A stretch of 64,000 nucleotides of DNA from Auanema rhodensis (Eukaryota; Nematoda; Chromadorea; Rhabditida; Rhabditidae), in NCBI GenBank assembly GCA_964057225.1, contig OZ059896.1, forward strand, positions 18,844,501 to 18,908,500, written 5' to 3'. The notes below the pieces were generated by a model. It worked only from the letters and a program-made list of their open reading frames with translations. It made no database searches and was not told the origin of the DNA. The position numbers were made by a program, and so were the translations under genes. Positions 1-10,347 of this stretch are shown in pieces. How positions within the stretch are numbered: position 1 is the stretch's first letter; each line of letters opens with the position of its first letter.

Positions 1-2
1 AG

Positions 3-1160
3 TTTTTCATCACTTCTGAGATTGATAATATTTTTGTAATTTTCATCCATCATCAATTCAGCTATATTATCTCTCATTTGTAACGAACAAATATATTTTA
101 TATCTGAGTCACTTTCAAGATCAAAATTATCTTGGACTGGAACACCTCGCGATAATGCATCCGCTATAACATTTCCTTTTCCTTTGACGTACTCAATAGT
201 TATTCTGTATCGCTGTACAATCAGGCTCCATCTCAACATTCTCCCACTTGCTGTCTTCTTGAACAGACATGTCAATGGTTGATGATCAGTTTTCACAACT
301 GTTTTTTCAGTATTATAAATGTAATATTGAAACTTCTCTAGCGCAAATACAATAGCCAGAGCTTCTAAATCTGTTACATGATAATTTTTTTCCGCTTTTG
401 ACAAACCTTTAGAAACGAAGGCAATCGGGTGTAGAAAATTATCTTTTGCTTTCTGACATAACACCGCTCCTACACCAGATGCACACGCATCAGTGTATAT
501 AATATATGGGTTTTTACCGCTATTTGCACCTTCCCAGTCAGGCTGTATTAGTACAGGAGCTTGAGTAAGCTTTTTCTTTAGAACTTCAAAAGCCTCTTTT
601 CTCTCTCGGGTCCATTCCCATTTACTTTTTTCACTTGTCATTTCGTGCATTGGTTTAGCAATAGCAGCGAAATTTAGCACAAATTTTCTGTAATACGACG
701 CCATTCCCAAGAATGTTCTTAATTCAGCAATCGTATTTGGTAAGGGATATTTTAAAATTGCCTCAATTTTATTCGGATCGGCGTGAATACCTTCTCCGTT
801 TACTTTGTGGCCCAAATAATCCACTTCGTTTTGTAAAAGTTTACACTTAACCGCTTTCAACGATAAATTTGCTTGTTTCAGCGCTTCAAAAACATTCTTC
901 ATAACTTCAAAATGTCTTTCGAAAGTATCTGTTGCAATCATTATATCGTCTATATAAACAAAAACTTCATTACTTTTGAGTAAATCTCCCAGAGCTTTGT
1001 CCATCATTCTTTGGAATGTTGGTGGACTAGTTGCTAAGCCAAAAGGACATACTACAAATTGAAAAGATCCTTCGCTGGTCACGAAAGATGTTTTTTCTTT
1101 ATCTTCTTCGGAAAGTTTTATTTGCCAAAACCCCGACGATAGATCAAATGTGGAAAATAT
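3..1160 (-). pseudogene. Ty3/gypsy pol continuation: RT core and RNase H (partial)
   Basis: The minus strand stays open in the frame of the upstream gag-protease-RT ORF after a single TAA codon at 1161-1163, and runs off the left window edge. The reverse transcriptase active site YIDD is encoded at 945-956. Further left come a typical Ty3/gypsy RT thumb region and RNase H motifs (a TDA-type catalytic start, a KTDHQPL-like motif, and ADALSRG). Integrase, if present, lies outside the window. Apart from the stop codon the frame looks intact, so the element is either recently dead, misread at one base, or expressed through readthrough. That this is the same gene as the next ORF is seen in the sequence; activity is not shown. 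Confidence 0.85.
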
Positions 1161-3917
1161 TTAATTCCCGTTCATCGATCTAAGAATGATATCTATCGTT
1201 GGTATTGGATAAGCATCTAGTTTCAGGACCTTATTCAATTCTCTATAATCTATACAGAGTCTGATAGATTTGTCTTTTTTCTCTACTAAGACTACAGGGC
1301 TTGCCCATGCGCTTTGGCTAGGTTCTATAACCCCTCTTTGTAATAGGTCTTTTATAATACCTCTAAACTCATTTTTTATACCAAACGGCACTGGTCGTAC
1401 TTTTTGACGAATAGGACTCGCATCTCCCGTATCAATATTCATAGTGACAATATTTGTTTGCTGCAGATCAGCATCAACCAACGCAAATATCGATGAATAT
1501 TCTTCTAAAAGGTCCTTGACCTTTGGATCAAAGGTTACACCACTTTTCTCTTCTAAGACAGCAATGACTTTTTCTGCTCTTCCAACCGGATCTGTTGGTT
1601 TAGCGTATTGATCTAACATACGCATCTCTAACACATCAATTGATTCGGTTTTCAATTCGTCATTCAGTGCAGTCAGCTTTTCAGTCCAATTCTCGGACTC
1701 CCATTTACCGACAATCTCTCCTTTCTTTATCGTGGTTGGCTGGCATGTCATGTTAGCCACAATCACTGTAGTGGAACTATTGGTGTCCACTTTACATATT
1801 CCCGTGGGTATATCACTCCTATGGGATACCAGTAAGCTATCTTTCTGCTCGTCACATGAGATTTGTAACGTTCTACTTTTATTTGCAGGTATATAAACTC
1901 TCTGTAAGGCTATGGCCTCCTTTCTATAAAACTTCAAAGATATGCCCAAATCTTTCAGGGCATTCGTACCAATAAGTATAGAATCATCTCTACTTTTTCT
2001 CACCAAAAAACATACTTGTGCAGTTTTTTTACTTTCTGAGCAATAAACTTCACAGCTTATTGCTCCAACAAAATTCATTCGCGTACCCGAGGCATTCGCT
2101 ATGAACTTATCTCCATTCCAAGGAAGTTGAGTTACACTTCTATCTAAGTCAACCCCTTCATTCATCAAATTAACTAGAGCTTGTGACGACATCACTGATA
2201 TTTGTGATCCCGTGTCAATAAGAACTTTTTTATTTCTCATGCTGCAGATTAACATAGGTAGTAAACTCTGCTCACCAATCAATTTTGCATCATAGCTGTT
2301 GTTGCATGTTTTGATAGTTTTGTTCCATGCAACAGCTTGCTTATTCATAACAGAACCCATATTGTTCTGTTCTTCTTCAATTCTTTTAGAATTGTCTGAT
2401 GGTCGTTTTCTCTCAGCACAATGTGTTGCTATATGACCACTTCTGTTACATATGTAACAAATAACTTCTTTTCTCTGTGGAAAATTACGAACCTTTTCAG
2501 TTACGTAACTGCCACGATTGGTCATGTGTTGACCACTAGCAGTATTATTCTGCTTCAAAAATCTCAGCCTGGGCAGGTTTACTTCAGGTATTCTGTCCTT
2601 TCTATGCTGATTGTAGTGAATGCGCTTATTTCTTTCACAACGTAAAGCGACCTCTTTCACCTTCTCATACACCTCCCCTTCTTCACTAGTCTCTATTGTC
2701 TCAAGTACTTGTAATGCACAAGTACATTCTCTGAGTACCTCATACAAGACTTGAGCTCTTGTGAACGATAACTTTGACATAGACAATCCGGGGTAAGCCT
2801 TCCTAGAAGTTTCTTCTAGTTTCATACAAAAGCTTATTAGATTGCTATTGTTGTCAAACTTCAAAGATTTAAGAGCAGCTATGGCATCTAACCTACTTGC
2901 TCTCTTAGAATACTCATGTTGCTTATTCAGTTCCTCTATTATTTTGTCGAGCGAACTGTTTCTGATTATTTCAGGCAACTCATCATACCTATCTCTCGCC
3001 TCTCCTCTTAATTTTTCTACAAACAGCGTTCTGCGGCCGCTTGCCGACAACGTGCTTTTTGGGTATTTCAGGTGAAACCCTTCTACAAAATGGTTCCATT
3101 TCTCGAACGACCCACTCGAAAAACTTGGAACATCAGGCAGCAATTGCGCTCGCATTATGTCCAAAAACGCTTCATTCTGCGCGCTGAGTCCATTAAAAGG
3201 CAAAGATGACTCACCCTTGGAGTCTAATCCCTCTTTTTTCTCCTGTTCCTGTTGAACATCCGTCAACCATTTCTGAGTTGTTCCTAACTCCTTCTGTCGA
3301 TGCAACTGTAAAATATATTCAATTTCAGAATTTTCCTCTTCTATTTTACCTGCTGCTTTATCATCAATCATCATATCCGCCATAGCTAATTGCGCTTGGC
3401 TCTCGATAGCTGCTGATCTCTGCAAATTAAAACTATTAAATATTTCATGCTTCAAAGATTTTTTATCACATTTGAAAAAATCGCATAAATCTTTCATAGT
3501 ACTATTAATGGCCCTTATCTCGTCCACTATCTCACTTTCATTGAGTTGGAAAATCTCACAAATGAATTTAGTTGTTTCCGCTCGTTTATCAGCTAACTTC
3601 AGAGTATTACCCAACTCTGAAGGCTTTTTGAGCCCACTCTTGTTCATTACTGTAATAATGGACTGGATAAATCTCCAATTTTGCCCTTTTCGCAATTCAC
3701 TAGCTAAATTTTGCTTCATTGAGTTTATCAAATTAGCAACTTTCTGCTCTGCTCTCCTTTTCTCAGCAGAATTTCTGATTTTTTCCGTAAAATCTTTACG
3801 TAAACAATCATTCAACGGCTCAATAGCCGATAATATTTCAGAGATGAATGAATTCAACATTACCTCTTCAAATGCGCTCTCGAAGTCCATATCGAGCAAT
3901 TCATTCACAAATGACAT
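1161..3917 (-). CDS. Ty3/gypsy Gag-protease-RT (interrupted by stop in RT)
   Basis: This 918-residue ORF starts from the ATG at 3915-3917; a slightly longer reading would need a TTG start. The N-terminal ~480 residues are Gag-like: charged and helical, with a capsid-type segment near residues 270-430. A CCHC zinc knuckle (C-x2-C-x4-H-x4-C) lies at residues 487-500. An aspartic protease follows, with an LIDTGS active site near residue 568. The RT fingers begin after a connector and carry the motifs VEKKDKSIRLCIDYRELNKV and DAYPIPTID. The ORF ends at a TAA inside RT, with the RT palm continuing in the same frame beyond it. Gag, protease and RT share one frame, so no -1 frameshift is visible. 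Family known: Ty3/gypsy retrotransposon polyprotein. Confidence 0.9.
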   Translation of the reverse strand: MSFVNELLDMDFESAFEEVMLNSFISEILSAIEPLNDCLRKDFTEKIRNSAEKRRAEQKVANLINSMKQNLASELRKGQNWRFIQSIITVMNKSGLKKPSELGNTLKLADKRAETTKFICEIFQLNESEIVDEIRAINSTMKDLCDFFKCDKKSLKHEIFNSFNLQRSAAIESQAQLAMADMMIDDKAAGKIEEENSEIEYILQLHRQKELGTTQKWLTDVQQEQEKKEGLDSKGESSLPFNGLSAQNEAFLDIMRAQLLPDVPSFSSGSFEKWNHFVEGFHLKYPKSTLSASGRRTLFVEKLRGEARDRYDELPEIIRNSSLDKIIEELNKQHEYSKRASRLDAIAALKSLKFDNNSNLISFCMKLEETSRKAYPGLSMSKLSFTRAQVLYEVLRECTCALQVLETIETSEEGEVYEKVKEVALRCERNKRIHYNQHRKDRIPEVNLPRLRFLKQNNTASGQHMTNRGSYVTEKVRNFPQRKEVICYICNRSGHIATHCAERKRPSDNSKRIEEEQNNMGSVMNKQAVAWNKTIKTCNNSYDAKLIGEQSLLPMLICSMRNKKVLIDTGSQISVMSSQALVNLMNEGVDLDRSVTQLPWNGDKFIANASGTRMNFVGAISCEVYCSESKKTAQVCFLVRKSRDDSILIGTNALKDLGISLKFYRKEAIALQRVYIPANKSRTLQISCDEQKDSLLVSHRSDIPTGICKVDTNSSTTVIVANMTCQPTTIKKGEIVGKWESENWTEKLTALNDELKTESIDVLEMRMLDQYAKPTDPVGRAEKVIAVLEEKSGVTFDPKVKDLLEEYSSIFALVDADLQQTNIVTMNIDTGDASPIRQKVRPVPFGIKNEFRGIIKDLLQRGVIEPSQSAWASPVVLVEKKDKSIRLCIDYRELNKVLKLDAYPIPTIDIILRSMNGN

Positions 3918-4550
3918 TTCACCTATCAATGAAAAAAAATTACTAGAAATTCCTCTACTAATTTATTGCTATTTGAAAGAACCAAACAAGCACTTATATC
4001 AAGAAAATTGAATTTACTTGATATTAGTTACTACTACCCAAGTTCTGAATGTAGTTCACAGCGGAAGAAATCAGAAAAAGTGTTTAAAAGAAAACACTTT
4101 AACCAAAAACAACCGTACAACAATATACCAAGAGACACTGTTGTTACCAACACTGTCAAATGATAATTGTTCTGTAAACTTCACTTTTATTCGGCAAATA
4201 CCAAACAAAATTGAATGAATACAAACAGAACCCTATTCAGGTAGCAGTGACTTTTTCACCAAACTCTATTCGAGCTTTCAAACAGGGTTATATGAGCAAT
4301 TAGCTCAACCCAAACAATAAAATAGTGAAGACCGGTTCGGCCCCCAAATCAAAGAACGAAAAATAAAAAGAGAAAGATTTATTAAAGAAAACAAAAAAAA
4401 ATACAAAAAAATTCAAGAGAAAATTCCAAACTGAAAAAAATATAAAAAAATTCCTTATCACAATAATTTTAGGACAAAAAACAACTAAATATTGTTTTAA
4501 TCAGATTACGGTAGTTGATTATCAACAGTTCACTGTTTACCAACAATCTC
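3918..4550. other. Probable leader of the left gypsy element; no gene seen
   Basis: AT-rich sequence upstream of the minus-strand gag start. I see only short chance ORFs. A 5' LTR and primer binding site should lie in this region or just to its right, but I could not find a second LTR copy to confirm the borders. Confidence 0.4.
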
Positions 4551-5528
4551 TAAATGGAGCGCGATTACTATGGATTGTTTTATCAATGGGTCATTTTATT
4601 CAAATTATTCATTTTATTTAATTTTTTCATGAATAATTGTTATCTTAATATTTTATATAAATTATATTATATATTTATCTTTATTTATACTATTCATTTT
4701 AGTATCTATAGCCATATTCTTGACACTCCTTTATATATATATATATATTTATGTACAAAACTATTCTATACTAGTACTATATTCCTACTATATTCCTACT
4801 ATATTCCTATTTTATTTTTCTTTTATCTTCTTTTAAATTTTATCTTTTTCCCTCTCTTATTACTATTATTTTTTCTCTTCTTCCTAATATAACCCAGAAA
4901 ACAGCCAAATAATTTTGAAATTTTTTATCTGAATCCCGAACCTAAGATTTACAATTTTGCATTTTGATCCTAAAAGTAGCCCGTGAGAAGCAATACCAGA
5001 CTGTCTCGAGAACTGAGCGGAGGCAACCACTATTTTTGATATAAGACGTACGCATTCCTGATTTTGAAGATCCCTTTTTGGTCCTATTTTTGCAAATTTG
5101 AAAATTACGACAGAATTAGTCGAGAATGAAAGTGTTAGAGTGGTCTCACCATGAAAAATCAGGGGAGCAGAATTTCGTTAAGGGGGCGATTTCTGTGATT
5201 TTTCATAGGCAAGAGAAGTCTGGGAAAGTGAATGTACGAGGCCTGAGCACCTAATCTTGTCGAAAGACTGAAAGGGAATACTGCTTAGATCACCGTCGTA
5301 TATTTCACGCCTATTCGAGAGATGGGAACTTGATCCTAGAAAGGGCGCACCGGTCACAGGCCCGTGTATGTACCCGATTGAGCAATTCTCCGTTAGAAGA
5401 TTCGCTGCAGGCTGGCCCCCTAGCAAGCGTCACGCATACAACCCCATATTGCCTCTCACGTTGTATATATATTTTTATAAGATTCGCATCGTTGGTATAA
5501 TAATTTCCTTTCCAGGAAAACCAACAAG
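4551..5528. other. AT-rich non-coding stretch
   Basis: Positions about 4580-4890 are strongly T-rich and low in complexity. The right half (about 4920-5528) is more balanced but has no convincing ORF; the short minus-strand ORFs here overlap each other and match no family I recognise. A TTTCCTTTCCAG tract just before 5517 resembles a 3' splice site and lies about 12 bp upstream of the ATG at 5529. Confidence 0.4.
4731..4749. repeat. (AT)n microsatellite
   Basis: An uninterrupted run of about nine TA/AT dinucleotides inside the T-rich non-coding stretch. Confidence 0.8.
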
Positions 5529-6267
5529 ATGACGGACTCGAAGAGTAAAAATCCTCCGCAGGATAAAACAAATCCACAGAGCGCAGCCCCCCGTAATGAT
5601 ACGCACGTCGAGCCAGTACTCGAGCAGAATCAAAGAAAGAGAGGACCTCCAAATGTTTATGAGCCGGACACGAAGCGCCGACCTACTGCTGCAAAAAAAA
5701 ACCACCCGCTATACCGGGTACCCCCACGAAAAAAATAGGCACAACAGTTATCAAAACTTCTCGCCACGCTATTACTCTTAGAAAAATTAAAACGTCTGTT
5801 AACAAACAAACTCCTAAACGCAATTCTAACGTTATCAAAAGCTCTAGCTATGTTAGCACAAATACTTCCCCTTGTAAAGATTATTCTCAAATATCATTTT
5901 CATACCCAAATACTGCTATTCTTTCTTCTCCGCTTCCTCGAAATTCACCAAACTATCAGAGAAAATAGAAGAAAACGCAAGAAAAGAATTATATGAGGAA
6001 CGGAAGAAGGAGCCACCCACAATTAAGAAATGGAGTTCAGCACTTAAATTGGCATTGGGATTAGAAGATAATTCCCCTACAACGCCGGCAAAACCTTATC
6101 ATGTGCCGATAAGGTATCACAGCACCATACCAGTAACAGAGCCGAAGAAGAGAGTTTCGAAGAGTCAGATCCCGGACCCAAACTTCGTGGCACCAACAGT
6201 ACCAGTCATCCATAAGAAAAGACTATCAACAGTTATTGGGACTACAAGTAAGAAGCTAGAACAATAG
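5529..6267 (+). pseudogene. Frameshifted gag-like ORF of an LTR element
   Basis: Three overlapping plus-strand frames together look like one disordered, basic, Pro/Ser/Lys-rich protein. The first frame starts at the ATG at 5529 and ends at 5738. A second frame is open until a stop near 5967. A third is open until the TAG at 6265-6267 and includes a charged helical stretch followed by a Pro-rich tail. The likely slip points are an A-run near 5693-5701 and the A-rich tract near 5729-5736; a second shift lies near 5940. No catalytic motif or zinc knuckle is seen. Its place upstream of an LTR on the same strand suggests a degraded Gag N-terminus, but it could be another element protein. Confidence 0.45.
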
Positions 6268-6630
6268 TAAAAATCCATAATTTCTATATAAAAATCACAA
6301 AAAGTATAATACCATTTTCATAATTTTCATCTAAACTTGAACCTATATATAATTTTTTTTTCTCATTTAAGTAATACATAAAATTCTACACAAATTATTA
6401 TACATTTTTATTTTTCACTCTCATAAAAATATTGTATTAATAACCAAAAAATTTCAAAAAAAAATTATACATCATACTTGGAATCTTTCAAAAATCACTG
6501 CAAAGTTTTAATCAACAATCTTCATCACTTTTTCACCTAACTGGTCAAAAAGGAGGCGACAAAAAGGAAGGAACAGACCGACCTAGTTTTAAAAAGGATA
6601 AAAGGACAGAAAACAGTAACAAAGATAACA
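6268..6630. other. Non-coding A/T-rich gap
   Basis: Between the frameshifted ORF and the 200-aa ORF there is A- and T-rich sequence with no ORF, repeat or RNA gene that I can support. Confidence 0.5.
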
Positions 6631-7233
6631 ATGTCCACCCAACTTCCTGAAGCCGTCGAAATTCCCCTCATGATGGCCAAAAAGAGATGGCTTTCAATTC
6701 AACTATTAGTAAGAGAATTGAAGCAGCTAGGCGCCAATACCATCGCCAACCGCCCCAGGAAAGAGAAGATCCTGAAAGAGTTAGTTCAAGGACTAACAAG
6801 AGCGAACACCAGTACTGAAACGCTCAAAATCCTATGTTACCAATACGACAAGGATCAACTGTCGGAGGTTGACCACTGCATAGGACCATGGACCAACACA
6901 GCAGGAGTCATCCGAGATGCCATTGCTGAACTAAGGGACCAACTAGGTTATTCACCTAGTTGCGATTTACCAGAACAGCAGACACCAAACTGGATTATTG
7001 CCGAGACCCATTCGGCCTATCAAGAATGGAGCCTGCAACATTGCAGCGAACTGCCATCCACAGAGGCAAGAAAAAGCATTATAAATGCTCTACAAATATT
7101 TCTGGCATCACCAGCAACCACCAAGGAAGATATGGAAAGAAAAACGGATTTATGCAACAAGACTATGGATCTTCTCCACGACCTAGGGTCATCACCATTA
7201 CCAGAGATACACCAGTATTATGAAGAAGACTAA
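6631..7233 (+). CDS. 200-aa ORF of unknown function inside an LTR element
   Basis: The ORF runs from an ATG in a favourable context (ACAATGTCC) to a TAA at 7231-7233. The protein is soluble and mostly helical by composition, with no signal peptide, membrane segment, zinc-binding pattern or catalytic motif visible. It has a basic N-terminal third (KKR, RPRK) and an acidic C-terminus (YYEED). The third base is varied and the ORF is uninterrupted, unlike the frameshifted ORF upstream. It lies about 200 bp before an LTR on the same strand, where a gag extension, env remnant or accessory gene would sit. I do not recognise the family. Confidence 0.5.
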   Translation: MSTQLPEAVEIPLMMAKKRWLSIQLLVRELKQLGANTIANRPRKEKILKELVQGLTRANTSTETLKILCYQYDKDQLSEVDHCIGPWTNTAGVIRDAIAELRDQLGYSPSCDLPEQQTPNWIIAETHSAYQEWSLQHCSELPSTEARKSIINALQIFLASPATTKEDMERKTDLCNKTMDLLHDLGSSPLPEIHQYYEED

Positions 7234-7435
7234 AAAGAACTTTTGAAAGATTCCCAGTATGATATATGATATATTATTTTGTAATTACATTGTTTTCCTT
7301 TATTTTTTCTCATAAAAGTGTTCTGTATTATCAGTATTCTTTTATTTTTTGAAACATTTCATACAACTTTCACATTTGCATGGAATTTCACTTTCTCGAT
7401 GTAGCTGAGGTCAGCTACTTTTTAGATATTAGGCA
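7234..7435. other. Non-coding 3' region before the LTR
   Basis: No ORF. A short perfect inverted repeat (TAGCTGA, GG, TCAGCTA) lies near 7402-7417. No classic polypurine tract is evident just before the proposed LTR start. Confidence 0.4.
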
Positions 7436-7460
7436 TGTTCCATACGTGTCCTATGAGTAG

Positions 7461-7483
7461 AGCGATTGACAACGTCAATCGCT
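7461..7483. repeat. Perfect 10-bp hairpin in LTR A
   Basis: AGCGATTGAC, a 3-nt loop AAC, then GTCAATCGCT. It is nested inside a wider TGTTCC (7436-7441) / GGAACA (7492-7497) pair. Confidence 0.8.
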
Positions 7484-7644
7484 TATAAAACGGAACATTA
7501 TAAAAACAAATAGCTGACGCTACATTTGAGAAACAGGAATTCAATGCAACAATGAACGAACACTTTTTCATATTAAGTTTAATTAAAGAAAGCCCAATTC
7601 AAGCGGAACCAAGTTCCGCGGACCTGATATAACCACTTTTTATG

Positions 7645-7679
7645 CTCGTAAGGAATACTATATAAGGTTTCCTTACGAG
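7645..7679 (+). promoter_or_regulatory. TATA box in the loop of an 11-bp inverted repeat
   Basis: CTCGTAAGGAA (7645-7655) and TTCCTTACGAG (7669-7679) are perfect inverted copies. The 13-nt interval between them holds TATATAA (7659-7665). This is the likely LTR core promoter; transcription would run rightwards. Confidence 0.6.
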
Positions 7680-8093
7680 TCCTTTGGGCTGCGACTAGGA
7701 ATCATTATGTAACTTTTATTATTGTAATTTGTATACTTTATCATAAATAAACCTTTCTCTCTATACTCTTTATCATTTATATTTGGAAGAAAAGAAAATA
7801 ATTCCATGTGGTTACCCAGCCGGAACCCTGGGGAACCACCATGGAACGGTAGTTAATTTTTTTTATCGATTCTAGGTCTGAAAAAATAATAATATGAAAT
7901 AATACTTTTATTTTAGTACCTTATGAGAAAACCTTCTTGAAATTTTAGATATTTTCTCACTCTGAATAGGAACATTCTCGAGAATATTAACACTACATTT
8001 GTTTTACTGCTAGTATTTTTTTCAATTGTTTGAGATAATACAGAATAACACATGTAAACTATCAGGTAATGATTTTTTTAAAACAAAAAATAA

Positions 8094-8166
8094 CGACCCT
8101 GGCAGGACTCGAACCTACAATCTTCGGATCCGAAGTCCGACGCCTTATCCATTAGGCCACAAGGCC
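8094..8166 (-). tRNA. tRNA-Arg(TCG), copy M1
   Basis: Reference description for all copies. The 73-nt gene folds with acceptor GGCCTTG/CAGGGTC (two G-U pairs), D stem GCCT/AGGC, anticodon stem TCGGA/TCCGA with loop CTTCGGA (anticodon TCG), T stem GTAGG/CCTGC with loop TTCGAGT, and discriminator G73. Box A and box B (GGTTCGAGTCC) are intact. CCA is not encoded, as usual for eukaryotes. Confidence 0.95.
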
Positions 8167-8469
8167 ATGTAAATCGCATTCAAATTAGACAATTTGTATA
8201 ACCCAACCCAGTAACTCACTAAAATGTAGTTGATTTTTTCATCGATTCTAGGTCTGAAAAAAGAATAATATGAAATAATACTTTTATTTTAGTACCTTAT
8301 GAGAAAACCTTCGGAGAATTTTTGATATTTTCTCACTCTGAATAGGAACATTCTCGAGAATATTATCACTGCATTTGTTTTACTGCTAGTATTTTTTTCA
8401 ATTGTATGAGATAATACAGAATAAAACATGTAATTTATCAGGTAATGATTTTTTTAAAACAAAAAATAA

Positions 8470-8499
8470 CGACCCTGGCAGGACTCGAACCTACAATCT
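8470..8499 (-). pseudogene. tRNA-Arg(TCG) fragment, 3' half
   Basis: The last 30 nt of the tRNA gene (T arm and acceptor 3' strand), cut in the variable region by retroelement sequence starting at 8500. Confidence 0.9.
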
Positions 8500-9918
8500 A
8501 CGACAGCACATTTAAAAGATATTGAAGAAGTCTTGGAAGCAGTAACTCAAATAGGATTCAAAATAAAACTGAAGAAATGCGCATTCGCAAGAAAGGAAGT
8601 AAAATTTCTAGGATACATAGTTGGACAAGAAGGAATTAAACCGGACCCACATAAAATTAAGGCAATACAAGATTATCCCCAACCAAAATCAACAACAGGA
8701 GTAAGAGCTTTCATGGGAGTAGTAAACTACTTCAGAAGGTTCATAAAGAACGCTGCAGGAATAGCAACACCACTCTACAACCTCACTCGGAAAGACACTC
8801 CGTTCAAATGGACAGAAGAAGAAGAAATTGCTTTTAATACTTTGAAGAAAACATTGACTCAAGCACCTGTGTTACAAGCACCAATCCCGAAGCGACCATA
8901 TGTTATTGAAAGTGATGGAAGTATGATAGCAGTTGGCGCTGTACTACTTCAAGCGAAAGACGATCAAGAACCATTACATCCAATAGCTTTTGCTAGTCGG
9001 AAACTCAACAAAGCTGAAAGGAATTATCCACCAATAGAAGTAGAAGCATTAGCTCTTACATTCGCCGTCAAACAATTTCGCACCTACATACTAGGAACAG
9101 CAACCAAAATTATCACGGACCATAGACCACTCACTAGTTTAATGACTAGAAAGGATTTAATAGGTCGTTTAGCAAAATTTCAAATTGTTTTACAAGAATA
9201 CGATATTGAAATTATCTACAGACCAGGAAAATTAAACAGTGTATGTGACGCATTATCACGATATTTTGAAGATGAAATCAACGAAGCAAAACCACCAGCA
9301 AAGAAGAAAAACGAAAGAAAAACGACGGAAGATACTATTCATCAGATAAACACCTTCACGATAGCAGATATTCGATCAGTTCAGAATCAATCAAATTGGA
9401 TAAAAGAAACTATGGATAAAATAAAGAATAATACAGCTGGACGACAACTGACGGACAGATATATTGTGTACAACGATGTACTATACTCAAAACCAAAAAG
9501 AAGCCTACAAGTACCACGAACAATTTTACCACGAGAAGAGCACATAATTAATCCAATTATGAAGAAATTTCATGAAGATCCGACACTCGGAGCTCATCTA
9601 GGAATAAACAAAACAATGGACTCAATATCAAGACGATTTACATGGACTGGAATGCAAGAAGACATTACAAACTACATCAACAGATGTCTTGCTTGTGCGA
9701 AAAGAAAGAACAACCCTCACGAAGCAACGGTGAAACCAATGAAAAATTTTCCAACATCAACAAAACCATGGCAAAGAGTACACATGGATATACTCGGACC
9801 ATTACCTAGGACAGAACAAGAAAACAGATATGTTCTTTCAATTCAAGATTCTTTTTCAAAATGGATAATCGCAATTCCGCTAATCAGACAAACAGATTCA
9901 GATAATATGATAAGATGA
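8500..9918 (+). pseudogene. Ty3/gypsy pol fragment: RT end, RNase H, integrase start
   Basis: The frame is open from the junction at 8500 to a TGA at 9916-9918, with no start codon of its own; the first usable-looking codon in the open part is a TTG at 8533. It begins just after where the RT YxDD motif would be. It holds the RT end (KFLGYIVGQEGIKPDP), RNase H (ESDGS, ITDHRPLTS, CDALSRY), the integrase HHCC zinc domain (GAHLGINKT, then CLACAKRK) and the first strand of the integrase core (HMDILGPLP). The core is cut before the later catalytic residues. It is related to, but clearly diverged from, the pol of the element at 35585-46007. It cannot act on its own. Confidence 0.9.
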
Positions 9919-10327
9919 TTAAGATTGAGAGGTATAGAAGCAATATTCTTTTTTTATTTCTTAATTCTAAATTAATTTTATAAAGAACTTAACTATTTTT
10001 GTTCAAAAAATGTGAAAATAAACTTATAATTCTTAGAAAAGTTAATTATTGAATTTGAATAATTTTCGTATATAGGATTTTGGATAGAGAGAATGATAAA
10101 TGATATAAGTACTCTTATGAATAATTGAAAATGATTTATGAGAATATAATGAATGGAAAACTGAGTTTTTGTAAAGAGTTTTTGGATATAATTTTTTAAT
10201 AGAAAAGTTTTAGAGTTTTTAAGAAAATATTATAAGCTAACTTTAAGAGAGAGATAAGATTTTTAATTGAATGAGAGATGTAGACGGTAGCGCTTGAGTT
10301 CCTTTACGAGATCCTGTCCAAAAGGAA
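9919..10327 (-). other. Non-coding leader-like sequence of the fragment
   Basis: AT-rich, with no ORF. It lies downstream (minus strand) of the primer site and is probably the 5' untranslated leader of the LTR element, joined head-on to the pol fragment. Confidence 0.5.
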
Positions 10328-10347
10328 GGATCTCGGTGGAACCTCCA
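10328..10347 (-). other. Primer binding site matching tRNA-Gln
   Basis: On the minus strand the LTR is followed at once by TGGAGGTTCCACCGAGAT. This is complementary to the 3' end of a metazoan tRNA-Gln including CCA; the match to tRNA-Gln is from general knowledge of that tRNA. Confidence 0.8.

Larger units (their letters stand above)
7436..7848 (+). repeat. LTR (family A), 3' copy abutting the tRNA array
   Basis: A segment of about 413 bp that starts TGTTCC and ends GGAACG. Tandem tRNA-unit sequence begins at the next base (7849). It has a TATA box (7659-7665) and a polyadenylation signal AATAAA (7746-7751) followed by CCTTTCTCTCTA, much like the signal in the 337-bp LTR of the element at 35585-46007. 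The termini also resemble those of the other LTR families here. No second copy is in the window, so the left border is inferred. Confidence 0.6.

Noticed and set aside
4331..4346. ACCGGTTCGGCCCCCA as a primer binding site for the left gypsy element
   Set aside because: Resembles a tRNA 3' end read backwards, but the spacing between the GTTCG-like part and CCA does not fit a tRNA, and no LTR border could be confirmed beside it.
4554..4892. 112-residue hydrophobic plus-strand ORF
   Set aside because: Lies in T-rich low-complexity DNA; composition alone explains a Phe/Leu/Tyr/Ile-rich frame.
5178..5652. Overlapping short minus-strand ORFs
   Set aside because: They overlap one another and the better-supported plus-strand ATG ORF; no motif is seen.
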